From NCBI GenBank assembly GCA_049322755.1, contig JBMOQX010000023.1, positions 59,385-123,384 on the forward strand: a stretch of DNA of 64,000 bases, read 5' to 3'. Numbering within the stretch: the first letter of the stretch is position 1; each line of letters begins with the position of its first letter. Below the pieces are notes generated by a model. The model worked only from the letters and a program-made list of their open reading frames with translations. It searched no databases and had not been told where the DNA came from. The stretch comes from DATIUV01 sp049322755 (GTDB lineage: Bacteria > Pseudomonadota > Gammaproteobacteria > Burkholderiales > UBA6910). Shown here one piece after another: positions 35,819 to 43,059 of this stretch. The position numbers were made by a program, and so were the translations under genes.

Positions 35819-36574
35819 ATGAAACGCTTTCTTATCCTGGTTTACGGCGTCACCAGCTACGCCGTGTTCTTCCTGACCTTTCTGTACGCGGCGGGCTTTG
35901 TCGGCAACCTCTGGGTGCCGAAATCCATCGATGCCGCGCCCGAGGTGCCGTTCCTGAATGCGCTGGTCACCAATCTGGGCCTGCTGGCGCTGTTCGCGAT
36001 CCAGCACAGCCTGATGGCGCGGCCGGAGTTCAAGAAGCTCTGGACCCGGGTCATTCCCGAGCCGACCGAGCGCTCCACCTACGTGCTGGCTTCCAGCCTG
36101 GCGCTGATCGCGCTGTTCTGGTTCTGGGAACCGATGGGCGGCACGGTCTGGACCATCACCGACCCGGTGGGGCGAGGCGTGATGTACGCGCTGTTCGCGT
36201 CCGGCTGGCTGCTGGTGCTGGTGACCACGTTCCTCATCAACCATTTCGACCTGTTCGGACTGCGCCAGGTATGGCTGCATTTCCGCGGCAAACCCTACAC
36301 GCCGCTGCGCTTCGTCACGCCGGGTCCGTACCGACTGGTGCGGCACCCGCTCTACGTCGGCTGGCTGCTGGCGTTCTGGGCGACCCCCGCCATGACCGCC
36401 GCGCACCTGGTGTTCGCGCTGGCCACGACCGCCTACATCCTGCTGGCGATCCGGCTCGAAGAGCGCGACCTGGAGGCGGTGCACGGCGACGACTACGCCA
36501 ACTACAAGCAACGGGTGCCGATGCTGGTGCCGCGGCTGTTCGGGCGGCGCGCCACCGCGCTGGCCGGGCGCTGA
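35819..36574 (+). CDS. Membrane methyltransferase of the MddA/NnrU-isoprenylcysteine methyltransferase type
   Basis: The 251-residue protein has five to six membrane segments and the family motif PGPYRLVRHPLYVGWLLAF (about 175-193) followed by RLEERDLEAVHGDDYANY, the SAM-binding C-terminal part. Length and sequence fit methanethiol S-methyltransferase (MddA), which makes dimethyl sulfide from methanethiol. NnrU and isoprenylcysteine methyltransferases share the fold, so substrate is not certain. A TGGAGGT ribosome site precedes the ATG. It is followed by another small membrane-protein gene. Confidence 0.75.
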   Translation: MKRFLILVYGVTSYAVFFLTFLYAAGFVGNLWVPKSIDAAPEVPFLNALVTNLGLLALFAIQHSLMARPEFKKLWTRVIPEPTERSTYVLASSLALIALFWFWEPMGGTVWTITDPVGRGVMYALFASGWLLVLVTTFLINHFDLFGLRQVWLHFRGKPYTPLRFVTPGPYRLVRHPLYVGWLLAFWATPAMTAAHLVFALATTAYILLAIRLEERDLEAVHGDDYANYKQRVPMLVPRLFGRRATALAGR

Positions 36575-36648
36575 GGGGCGGGCCATGGCGTTTCCCGGCG
36601 GCGCTGGCTGCGTAAGCCAAAGCTCATTCGGATTGTGGAGGCAACGTC

Positions 36649-37131
36649 ATGGCGAAATTCATCATCGAAGGCAGCGTTCCGATGATCGGCGCGTCAAGCC
36701 GCTCCGCGGGTGGGTGGTACTGGTTCGCGATGGTGCTTCTGCTGGCTGGCGAGACAGCCGGCTGGCGGGAGGGCGGCCTGCTGGCCGTCGCGCTGGGCGC
36801 GATCCAGTCCGTGCATTTCCGCCTGCGCGACGGCGCGTGGACGGCGTTTCCGGTGCAGGTGCGCCTGGGCTACCTCATGCTGCTGGCGGCGGGGCTGTGG
36901 CCGCCGCTCGCGTTCGTGCACTGGATCCTGCTGGGAGGCACGCTCGCCCTCGTGCTGGCGGGCTACTGCCCGCTGGCGCGTATGCTGGCGCTGATGCCGT
37001 GGAACCGGCCCGTGCCGCTGTCGCTGCCGCTGGTGGGACGCGCGATCTTCACGCCGCCAAGTCCGGGTACCATCCTGGAAGCGCTTTACACCGCGCGCGG
37101 CGCGGCAGCCGGACCGGTGCAGGGCGGCTGA
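36649..37131 (+). CDS. Hypothetical inner-membrane protein, 160 residues
   Basis: A TGGAGGC ribosome site supports the ATG at 36649. The protein has about four hydrophobic segments (near residues 24-35, 40-52, 68-84 and 87-105) and a hydrophilic C-terminus rich in Pro, Gly and Ala. No domain is recognised. It lies 74 bp after the MddA-like gene on the same strand and may be co-transcribed. It is convergent with the CBS-domain gene. Confidence 0.65.
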   Translation: MAKFIIEGSVPMIGASSRSAGGWYWFAMVLLLAGETAGWREGGLLAVALGAIQSVHFRLRDGAWTAFPVQVRLGYLMLLAAGLWPPLAFVHWILLGGTLALVLAGYCPLARMLALMPWNRPVPLSLPLVGRAIFTPPSPGTILEALYTARGAAAGPVQGG

Positions 37132-37152
37132 CCCGGCGCCGCGGCGCGCGGG

Positions 37153-37755
37153 TCAGGACAGCGGCGGGCTGAGGGCGGCCCCGACTTCGGCGAAACTGCG
37201 GGCCACTTCGGTGGTTTCCACCGCTTCGCCGAGCTGGCGCGCAATCTGGGTGGCGGAGAACAGGCCGCGCAGAATCTCGTTGCCGTCGTCGTCCACGTCC
37301 ACCACCGCCGCGTGCTGGCGCCCGACGTGCTTGAGCGTGGCGACGATGTGCCCCACCTTGGCGGCGCGCACGTCCTCGATGGCCAGCACTTCCAGATTCT
37401 CGTGGGGGGTCATGATGTCGCGCACGCGGATCTCGCCCCGCGTGATGCCGCGCAACTGGGTGAGGCGGATCGGCTTCTCGCCCAGGATGTCGGTGGCGGT
37501 GATGATGCCCATGAGAAAGTTGTTGACGTCCACCACCAGCAGCAGGCGCACGCCGCGGCGGATCATCACGCGGTTGGCATTCTCGATCGAGCTCTCGGGG
37601 TCGATGGTGACGGCGGTGATCTGCTTCAGGTCGGTCATGACCTGCACCGCGGGGTCGTCCAGCTTGACGCGCTGCGGCAGATGCTGGGTCGGCTGCGCAA
37701 ATCGGGTCTTGGGCTTGAGGTAGCGGGACGTCAGGGGGGCGTACTCGCGTGCCAT
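37153..37755 (-). CDS. CBS-domain pair protein
   Basis: The 200-residue protein consists mainly of two CBS repeats (about residues 35-105 and 106-185), a pair that typically binds adenine nucleotides. Seen segments are TIDPESSIENANRVMIRRGVR, GIITATDILG and VRDIMTPHENLEVLAIEDV. There is no attached enzyme or transporter domain. The ATG at 37755 is chosen for its GAGGAGAAACCC ribosome site; the frame is open 9 codons further. It is divergent from the EtfD-like gene and shares a control region holding an FNR/ANR-like box. Confidence 0.85.
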   Translation of the reverse strand: MAREYAPLTSRYLKPKTRFAQPTQHLPQRVKLDDPAVQVMTDLKQITAVTIDPESSIENANRVMIRRGVRLLLVVDVNNFLMGIITATDILGEKPIRLTQLRGITRGEIRVRDIMTPHENLEVLAIEDVRAAKVGHIVATLKHVGRQHAAVVDVDDDGNEILRGLFSATQIARQLGEAVETTEVARSFAEVGAALSPPLS

Positions 37756-37876
37756 GGGTTTCTCCTCGGTGCCGATGATCACGGTCGCCGGCTCGCGGCC
37801 GGCACTGACGCCATGATGTAACAGTTGGGCGCGGCAGGAAAGGGTGGCGTGCGGGGCGCCGCCGGGCCCGCCGCAT

Positions 37877-37890
37877 TTGATCTAGGTTAA
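37877..37890. promoter_or_regulatory. FNR/ANR-like box
   Basis: TTGAT-CTAG-GTTAA resembles the anaerobic regulator site TTGAT-N4-ATCAA; the left half is perfect and the right half matches 3 of 5. It lies 55 bp upstream of the EtfD-like gene and in the shared region with the CBS gene. Oxygen- or NO-responsive control of either gene is possible but unproven. Confidence 0.4.
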
Positions 37891-37944
37891 GACGGCCGGG
37901 CAGGCTTTGCGCTTCACTGCCTCCAGAATCCTGCGCCGAGACCG

Positions 37945-39951
37945 ATGAACCCGCTGCCGCTGCGCGAAACTTTCTGGAATATCCCCCCCTGGGCCGTCGC
38001 GGGCATCTACCTCGGCGGCGTGCTGGCCCTGGCGGTATGCGCATGGGGCTTGCACCGCCGCGTCGCGCTGTGGCGCGAGGGCGCTCCGGAGCTGCGTTCC
38101 GACCGCCTCCCGGAGCGGCTGATGCGGCTGGTGCGGGAAGTGCTGCTGCAGACGCGCATCCTGGCCCAGAGCTATCCCGGGATCATGCACGCCGCCCTGT
38201 TCTTCGGCTTCCTCACGCTGTTCGCCGGCACCGTGATCGCCACCATCGACTGGGAGATCACGCGCCTGCTGTTCGATTTCCGCCTGCTGCAGGGGCCGTT
38301 CTACCTGCTGTTCGAGGTGACGCTGGACCTTTCCGGCGTGTTCCTCACGATCGGCCTGGGCATGGCGGTCTGGCAGCGTTTCGTGCAGCGGCCGGCGCGG
38401 CTCGACCCGCGCGGCAAGTTCGCGTACGCGCTGGCGGTGCTGTTGGTGATCGCCGTCACCGGGTTCCTGATCGAGGCCGCGCGCCTCGCCGTGACGCAGC
38501 CGCCCTGGGCGGCGTGGTCGCCGGTGGGCTGGGGCCTCGCGCAGGCCCTGCTGGCGACGGGTGCCGAGGAACCGACGCTGCGCTCGCTGCACCTGTCGCT
38601 GTGGCTCGCCCATGCCGCGGTGGTGCTGGCGTTCATCGCGCTGCTTCCGCAGACCTTCTTCGTGCATCTGGTGGCGACCCCGCTCAACATTTTCTTCGCC
38701 AAGCTCGGACCCCGCGGCGCCCTGGCGAAGATCGACAACCTCGAGGAACAGGAAACCTTCGGCGTTTCCGAGCTGGCGCAGTTTTCCTGGAAGCGGCGTC
38801 TCGACTTCGACGCCTGCGTCGAGTGCGGGCGCTGCCACGACGCCTGCTGCGTGCAGAAGACCGGCGGCGTGCTCAGCCCCAAGCGCGTCATCGGCAAGCT
38901 CAAGCGGCACCTGCTGGAGCGGGATCCGCGGCCGTTGCACGGCGAAGTGATCGGCGCCGACGAGCTGTGGGCGTGCACCACCTGCTCGGCGTGCGTGCAG
39001 GCGTGCCCGGCGCGCATCGACATCGTCGACACCATCGTCGACCTGCGGCGTTACCTGGGCTTGAGCGAGGGCGCATTCCCGGGCAGCGCCGCCCAGGCGC
39101 TGAAGAACATCGAGCGCGCCGGCAATCCCTGGGGGCTGGACCCCGGCGCGCGGCGGGCGTGGGCCGACGGGCTCGACGTGCCGGTGCTGGAGCCCGGGCG
39201 GCCGGTGGAGTATCTCTACTGGGTCGGTTGCGCCGGGGCCTACGACAACCGCAGCCAGAAAATCGCGCGCGCCGTGGTCAAGGTGCTCAACGCCGCCGGC
39301 GTCTCGTTCGGCGTGATGGGAGAGGAGCGCTGCCACGGCGAGGTGGCCCGGCGCCTGGGCGAGGAGTACCTCTACCAGACGCTTACGACGGAGAACATCG
39401 GCAACCTGCGGCGGTACCGGTTCGCGAAGATCGTGGCCCATTGCCCGCACTGCTTCAACACGCTCAAGCACGAGTACCCGCAGTTCGACGGCGGGCGCTT
39501 CGAGGTGGTGCACCACTCGGAACTGATCGCCCAGCTGCGGCGCGCCGGCCGGCTGGCGACCAGGCCCGGCGCGGCCCGCCGCGTGGCGTTCCACGACCCC
39601 TGCTATCTGGGGCGCTACAACGGCGTGTTCGACCCGCCGCGGGCGCTGGTGCGCGGCGCCGCCGGGGGCGTGGCCGAGATCGAGCCCGGCGGCGAGCGCT
39701 CGATGTGCTGCGGCGCCGGCGGCGGGCGCATGTGGATGGACGACCCCGGCGGCCCGCGCATCAACGTCGAGCGCACGCGCCAGGCGCTGGCGGCGAAACC
39801 GGAGGTGATCGCGGTGGCGTGCCCGTTCTGCACCACCATGCTCACCGACGGCGTCGCCCAGCTCGGCGCCCAGGACGCGGTGGCGGTCAGGGACGTGGCG
39901 GAGCTTGTGGCAGAATCTCTGACTGCGCCCGCACCTGCCGCCAGGCCATGA
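37945..39951 (+). CDS. Membrane-bound Fe-S oxidoreductase, EtfD/FadF-like (ETF-quinone route)
   Basis: The 668-residue protein has an N-terminal membrane part of about 240 residues with several helices and histidines (nitrate-reductase-gamma-like), then two 4Fe-4S motifs (CVECGRCHDACC near 292-303 and CTTCSACVQACP near 344-355) and a C-terminal HdrD-like region with two Cys-rich CCG domains (CPHCFNTLKHEY, CCGAGGGRMWMDD). This layout matches B. subtilis FadF and mycobacterial EtfD, which carry electrons from ETF or acyl-CoA dehydrogenases to quinone. A glycolate-oxidase-like partner role is the alternative. Its stop overlaps the thioesterase start as ATGA. Confidence 0.8.
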   Translation: MNPLPLRETFWNIPPWAVAGIYLGGVLALAVCAWGLHRRVALWREGAPELRSDRLPERLMRLVREVLLQTRILAQSYPGIMHAALFFGFLTLFAGTVIATIDWEITRLLFDFRLLQGPFYLLFEVTLDLSGVFLTIGLGMAVWQRFVQRPARLDPRGKFAYALAVLLVIAVTGFLIEAARLAVTQPPWAAWSPVGWGLAQALLATGAEEPTLRSLHLSLWLAHAAVVLAFIALLPQTFFVHLVATPLNIFFAKLGPRGALAKIDNLEEQETFGVSELAQFSWKRRLDFDACVECGRCHDACCVQKTGGVLSPKRVIGKLKRHLLERDPRPLHGEVIGADELWACTTCSACVQACPARIDIVDTIVDLRRYLGLSEGAFPGSAAQALKNIERAGNPWGLDPGARRAWADGLDVPVLEPGRPVEYLYWVGCAGAYDNRSQKIARAVVKVLNAAGVSFGVMGEERCHGEVARRLGEEYLYQTLTTENIGNLRRYRFAKIVAHCPHCFNTLKHEYPQFDGGRFEVVHHSELIAQLRRAGRLATRPGAARRVAFHDPCYLGRYNGVFDPPRALVRGAAGGVAEIEPGGERSMCCGAGGGRMWMDDPGGPRINVERTRQALAAKPEVIAVACPFCTTMLTDGVAQLGAQDAVAVRDVAELVAESLTAPAPAARP

Positions 39952-40361
39952 CCCAACACCCGAGAAAGCCGGTCCACGTCGAGTCGATCCCGATCCGCTG
40001 GGGCGACATGGACGCCTACGGCCACGTCAACAACACCGTGTTCTTCCGCTTCATGGAGCAGGCGCGGGTGGCGTGGATGGAGGCCATCGTGGGCAAAACG
40101 CTGGTGGCGCCGGAGGCAGGGATCGTCATCGTCAACGCCAGCTGCACGTTCCTGAAGCAGCTCGATTACCCGGGCGTGGTGGAGGTGAAGATGTCGGTCG
40201 GCCCGCCGGGGCGCTCGTCGCTGATGTCGTTTTACGAGATCTTCAAGCGCGGCGACGCCGAACCCTACGCCGATGGCGCCGCCAAGATCGTCTGGGTCGA
40301 CCAGCGGGTGCGGCGCTCGGCGCCGATACCCGACTGGGTGCGCGAGAAGATCGCGTTCTAG
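39948..40361 (+). CDS. Acyl-CoA thioesterase, 4-hydroxybenzoyl-CoA thioesterase/YbgC hotdog type
   Basis: The 137-residue hotdog protein has the family signature IRWGDMDAYGHVNNTVFFRF with the catalytic Asp in the GDMD segment. It hydrolyses short- to medium-chain or aryl acyl-CoA. It is translationally coupled to the EtfD-like gene by a 4-base overlap, which links it to acyl-CoA oxidation. Together with the YciA-type enzyme at 20.9 kb, the window has two unrelated-family thioesterases. Confidence 0.87.
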   Translation: MTQHPRKPVHVESIPIRWGDMDAYGHVNNTVFFRFMEQARVAWMEAIVGKTLVAPEAGIVIVNASCTFLKQLDYPGVVEVKMSVGPPGRSSLMSFYEIFKRGDAEPYADGAAKIVWVDQRVRRSAPIPDWVREKIAF

Positions 40362-40382
40362 TGTCCCGAGTCGCGCGCGGCG

Positions 40383-41141
40383 TCAGTGGCTTTCCAGCCA
40401 GGTGTGGGCGTCGATGATCTGGCCGCTCACGCCCCGGCTGTCGGGCCCCATCAGGTAAAGGTACAGCGGACCCAGCGCCTCCGGCGCGGTGAGGCTGGTG
40501 CGCGGCACGCCGGGGTGGGTGGCCACCCGCTGGGGTGAGCGCGTCGGCCCGGGAACCAGCGCGTTCACCCGCAAGGCGGGCTCCCGCTCCCACTCGCTGG
40601 CCTGGGTCTTCACCAGCGCCTCGATGCCCGCCTTCGAGGCGGCCAGCGCGCCCCAGAACGCCGTGGGCGCTGCGGCATGGGTGTCGGAGGTGTAGATCAC
40701 CGCAGCCTCGGGCGCCGCCCGCAGCAGGGGCAGACAGGCGCGGGTGATGGCGGCGGCGGCGGCCAGGTTCACCCGCAGCGCCTTGAGCCAGGACTCCAGC
40801 GTCTGCAGCTCCAGCGGGGAGGGCATGTAGCGTTCCGCCGCGCTGTGCAGGACACCGTCCAGCCGGCCCAGCTGGCCGCGGATCGCCTCCGCCATGGCGG
40901 CGAAATCGGCGTCGCTGGCGGCGGCAAGATCCAGCGGGAACACCGTCGGCACCGGGTGGCCGGCGCGCTCGATGGCGTCGTAGACCTCGTTCAGCTTGCG
41001 TTCGTGGCGGCCGTGCAGGATCACGGTGGCGCCGTGGGCGGCGTAGGCCGCCGCGGCGGCCCGGCCCAGCCCCTGGCCGGCGCCGGTCACCAGGATGACG
41101 CGGCCCTCGAGCAGATTGGCGGCGGGTTGATAGACGGGCAT
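40383..41141 (-). CDS. YciK-like short-chain dehydrogenase family protein lacking the catalytic Tyr
   Basis: The 252-residue protein has the Rossmann motif VTGAGQGLGRAAA (about 18-30) and overall resembles YciK. In the active site the conserved Tyr of YxxxK is Leu166 (GALAASK, where YciK reads GAYAASK); Lys170 remains. Catalysis by the normal SDR mechanism is therefore doubtful. It follows two squalene-synthase-fold genes in the same direction with 9 bp between, so they are probably one operon. Confidence 0.82.
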   Translation of the reverse strand: MPVYQPAANLLEGRVILVTGAGQGLGRAAAAAYAAHGATVILHGRHERKLNEVYDAIERAGHPVPTVFPLDLAAASDADFAAMAEAIRGQLGRLDGVLHSAAERYMPSPLELQTLESWLKALRVNLAAAAAITRACLPLLRAAPEAAVIYTSDTHAAAPTAFWGALAASKAGIEALVKTQASEWEREPALRVNALVPGPTRSPQRVATHPGVPRTSLTAPEALGPLYLYLMGPDSRGVSGQIIDAHTWLESH

Positions 41142-41150
41142 CGGGGCTTC

Positions 41151-41981
41151 CTATCGGGTGAAGGTGGTGGTCTTCCAGGCGATCCAGAGCTTGCGGATCG
41201 GGGTGAGGGCGACGCGGCCACGCAGCACCTGGAGCGGCTCGCGGTCGATCTCGTCCAGCAGCGCCCGCTCCATTGCCAGCAGCGCCAGGCCGGCGCGCTG
41301 GGCACGTCGGTCGGCGGGCGGCAGCAGGGTTTCGGCGCTGCCCATCAGCGCGCGCGCGCGGGCGATCTCCTCGCGGATCACGGGAACCGCACCGGGTGCG
41401 GCGTCGCGCAGATCGTGCTCGGTGACGCCGTGCCGCGCCAGGACGTCGCGGGGCAGGTAGCGGCGGCCGCGCTGCAGGTCCGCCCCCAGCTCGGCGATCA
41501 CCCGTCCGAGCGCGAGCGCCAAGCCCATCTCGGCAGCGTACTTGAGCGTGCGGCGGTCCTGGTAGCCGAAAATCTCCGCGGCCAGCTGCGCGGGCACGCC
41601 GCCGATGTGATGCAGGTGGAGCTGCAGCGACTTGGCATCGGGGAACCGGTCCGGGGCCAGGTCCAGCTCGGCGCCGTCGAGGACCTGCTGCAAAGACTCC
41701 TCCGGCAGCGCGTAGTCCCGCACTGCCGGCAGCAGCGCCTGCGTCACCGGGTGCTGGGGCGTGCCGGCGAAGGTGCGGCGCAGTTCATCACGCCACCACG
41801 CCACCCGCGCGCGGGCGACGTCGGGCTCGATTGCGTCCGCCGTCGCGGCGCGGGCTTCCGCCGCAAAGGCGTAGACCGCGGTGGCCGCCCGCCGCACGGC
41901 TGGCGGCAGCGCACGCAGCGCGTAGTGCAGCATTGAGCCCGGGGGCGCGACGTGGTCTTCGCAATACGCGTCCGGGGTCAC
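41151..41981 (-). CDS. Squalene/phytoene-synthase-fold protein, HpnD/NDUFAF6-like, Asp motifs lost
   Basis: The 276-residue protein aligns over its length with HpnD and with the mitochondrial complex I assembly factor NDUFAF6. The first Asp-rich motif (normally DDxxDE) reads ARAATAD within AFAAEARAATADAIEPD. The second (normally RDxxxD) reads RVIAELGADLQRGRRYLP, without the key Asp pair. These residues bind magnesium-diphosphate, so catalysis is unlikely. The gene starts with GTG 4 bp after the stop of its sister gene. An assembly or scaffold role is possible; hopanoid synthesis is not supported. Confidence 0.75.
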   Translation of the reverse strand: MTPDAYCEDHVAPPGSMLHYALRALPPAVRRAATAVYAFAAEARAATADAIEPDVARARVAWWRDELRRTFAGTPQHPVTQALLPAVRDYALPEESLQQVLDGAELDLAPDRFPDAKSLQLHLHHIGGVPAQLAAEIFGYQDRRTLKYAAEMGLALALGRVIAELGADLQRGRRYLPRDVLARHGVTEHDLRDAAPGAVPVIREEIARARALMGSAETLLPPADRRAQRAGLALLAMERALLDEIDREPLQVLRGRVALTPIRKLWIAWKTTTFTR

Positions 41982-41985
41982 GCCG

Positions 41986-42771
41986 CTAGCGCCCGAATGC
42001 GACGCGGTAGGCCAGGTAAGCCCAGTCCGCGGCGGTGACCCCGGCCGATACGCGGAACACGTCGCCGCGCGCCCGGTGCAGCTTGCGCAGCACCACCTCC
42101 GCCCGGATCACCGCGATGCGCACAGCCAGCCGCTGGCGGCCGCGCAGGCGCCCGGCCAGTGGCGCGCCCGCCTGAAGCAGGCGCCGGGCCCGCTCGATCT
42201 GCAATGTCATCAGCGCCTGCCAGCCTGGCTCGGGTGTCCCGCGCGCCACGGCGGCCTCCGTCACGCGGAACCGCACCAGCTCGTCCAGGGGCAGGCGCAG
42301 CGCGCCGGCGCGGGCGTCCGCGGGAATGTCGAGCAGCAGCTCGACGAGGGCCAGGGCGCTGCACAATCCGTCCGAGAACGCCGCTGCGCGCGGATCCGCG
42401 ACCCCGGCGGCCTGCAGCCACAGTCGGCCGTAGGGGTTGGCGGCCCGCCGCAGGTGCTGGGCCAGCGCGCCATAGTCGGCAAACCGTTCTGCCGAGGCTT
42501 GCCGGCGCCGGCTCTGGATCAGCGCCGCCGCCAGCGCGGCGGCTTCCCGCGGCTGGGGGAAACTGGCAATGACACCCGCCAATTCAGGATCCCCGCCGGC
42601 GCGTCCGGCCTGCAACTCGGCGAGGGTGTGCGCCAGTCCTGCGAGCCTTACGGCGCCCGCGGGGTCCGAAGCCAGGGCACCGGTTTCGCGCAGCAGGGCA
42701 TCGATGCGGCGCAGCGCCCTTCGGCCCGCTGCGGGCAGGGCGAACCTGGGCAGCGCGAGGAAGTCGGTCAT
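41986..42771 (-). CDS. Squalene-synthase-fold protein, HpnC-like, first Asp motif lost
   Basis: The 261-residue protein matches HpnC-type proteins in the segment YGALAQHLRRAANPYGRLWL and SDGLCSALALVELLLD (about 107-150). The first Asp-rich motif is replaced (RETGALASDP where family members read TADDIADE); the second is partly kept as LDIPAD. It heads a three-gene operon with the HpnD-like gene and the SDR. Both sister proteins having lost the first motif suggests a shared non-enzymatic role. Confidence 0.72.
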   Translation of the reverse strand: MTDFLALPRFALPAAGRRALRRIDALLRETGALASDPAGAVRLAGLAHTLAELQAGRAGGDPELAGVIASFPQPREAAALAAALIQSRRRQASAERFADYGALAQHLRRAANPYGRLWLQAAGVADPRAAAFSDGLCSALALVELLLDIPADARAGALRLPLDELVRFRVTEAAVARGTPEPGWQALMTLQIERARRLLQAGAPLAGRLRGRQRLAVRIAVIRAEVVLRKLHRARGDVFRVSAGVTAADWAYLAYRVAFGR

Positions 42772-42817
42772 GGGGCGGCGGCAGGCGGGCGCTTTGGCTT
42801 GCGGCTGGAAGCAAGTT

Positions 42818-42832
42818 TCTAATTATATTAGA
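42818..42832 (+). promoter_or_regulatory. AT-rich palindrome and probable promoter of tRNA-Leu
   Basis: TCTAAT-TAT-ATTAGA is a perfect inverted repeat 11 bp before the tRNA. TATATT at 42824-42829 is a good -10 box at the right distance for a start near 42836, with TTGCGG at 42799-42804 as a poor -35 at 19-bp spacing. Confidence 0.5.
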
Positions 42833-42843
42833 ATTAGAGGGTT

Positions 42844-42928
42844 GCGAAAGTGGCGGAATTGGTAGACGCACCGGATTTAGGTTCCGGCGGGGCGACCCTT
42901 GAGAGTTCGAGTCTCTCCTTTCGCACCA
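42844..42928 (+). tRNA. tRNA-Leu (anticodon UAG)
   Basis: An 85-nt type II tRNA with encoded CCA. The acceptor stem GCGAAAG pairs with CTTTCGC. The anticodon stem CCGGA/TCCGG encloses TTTAGGT, giving anticodon TAG (reads CUA). A long variable arm (CGGGGCGACCCTTG) and the T arm with GTTCGAGTC follow. It lies upstream of tig on the same strand. Confidence 0.95.
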
Positions 42929-42975
42929 GGCGGTGCACGCTACCATAGCGGCTTTCGACATTTCGACAACACCCT

Positions 42976-42998
42976 CGGCTCCGCTCACGCGGGAGCCG
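42976..42998 (+). other. Stem-loop between tRNA-Leu and tig
   Basis: CGGCTCC and GGAGCCG pair over 7 bp around 9 bases. There is no T-tract. The region also has three direct copies of TTTCGACA (near 42953, 42961 and 43033). It may process or attenuate the tRNA transcript before tig. Confidence 0.4.
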
Positions 42999-43059
42999 CG
43001 ACGCCGCGGTCGCGCCCGGTGGGGCAGACCGCATTTCGACACTTTGAGGTTATTCCAGC

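Noticed and set aside
41151..42771. Annotation as hopanoid-pathway HpnC/HpnD enzymes
   Set aside because: Key Asp-rich motifs are missing in both proteins and no other hopanoid genes (squalene-hopene cyclase, HpnE) are nearby.
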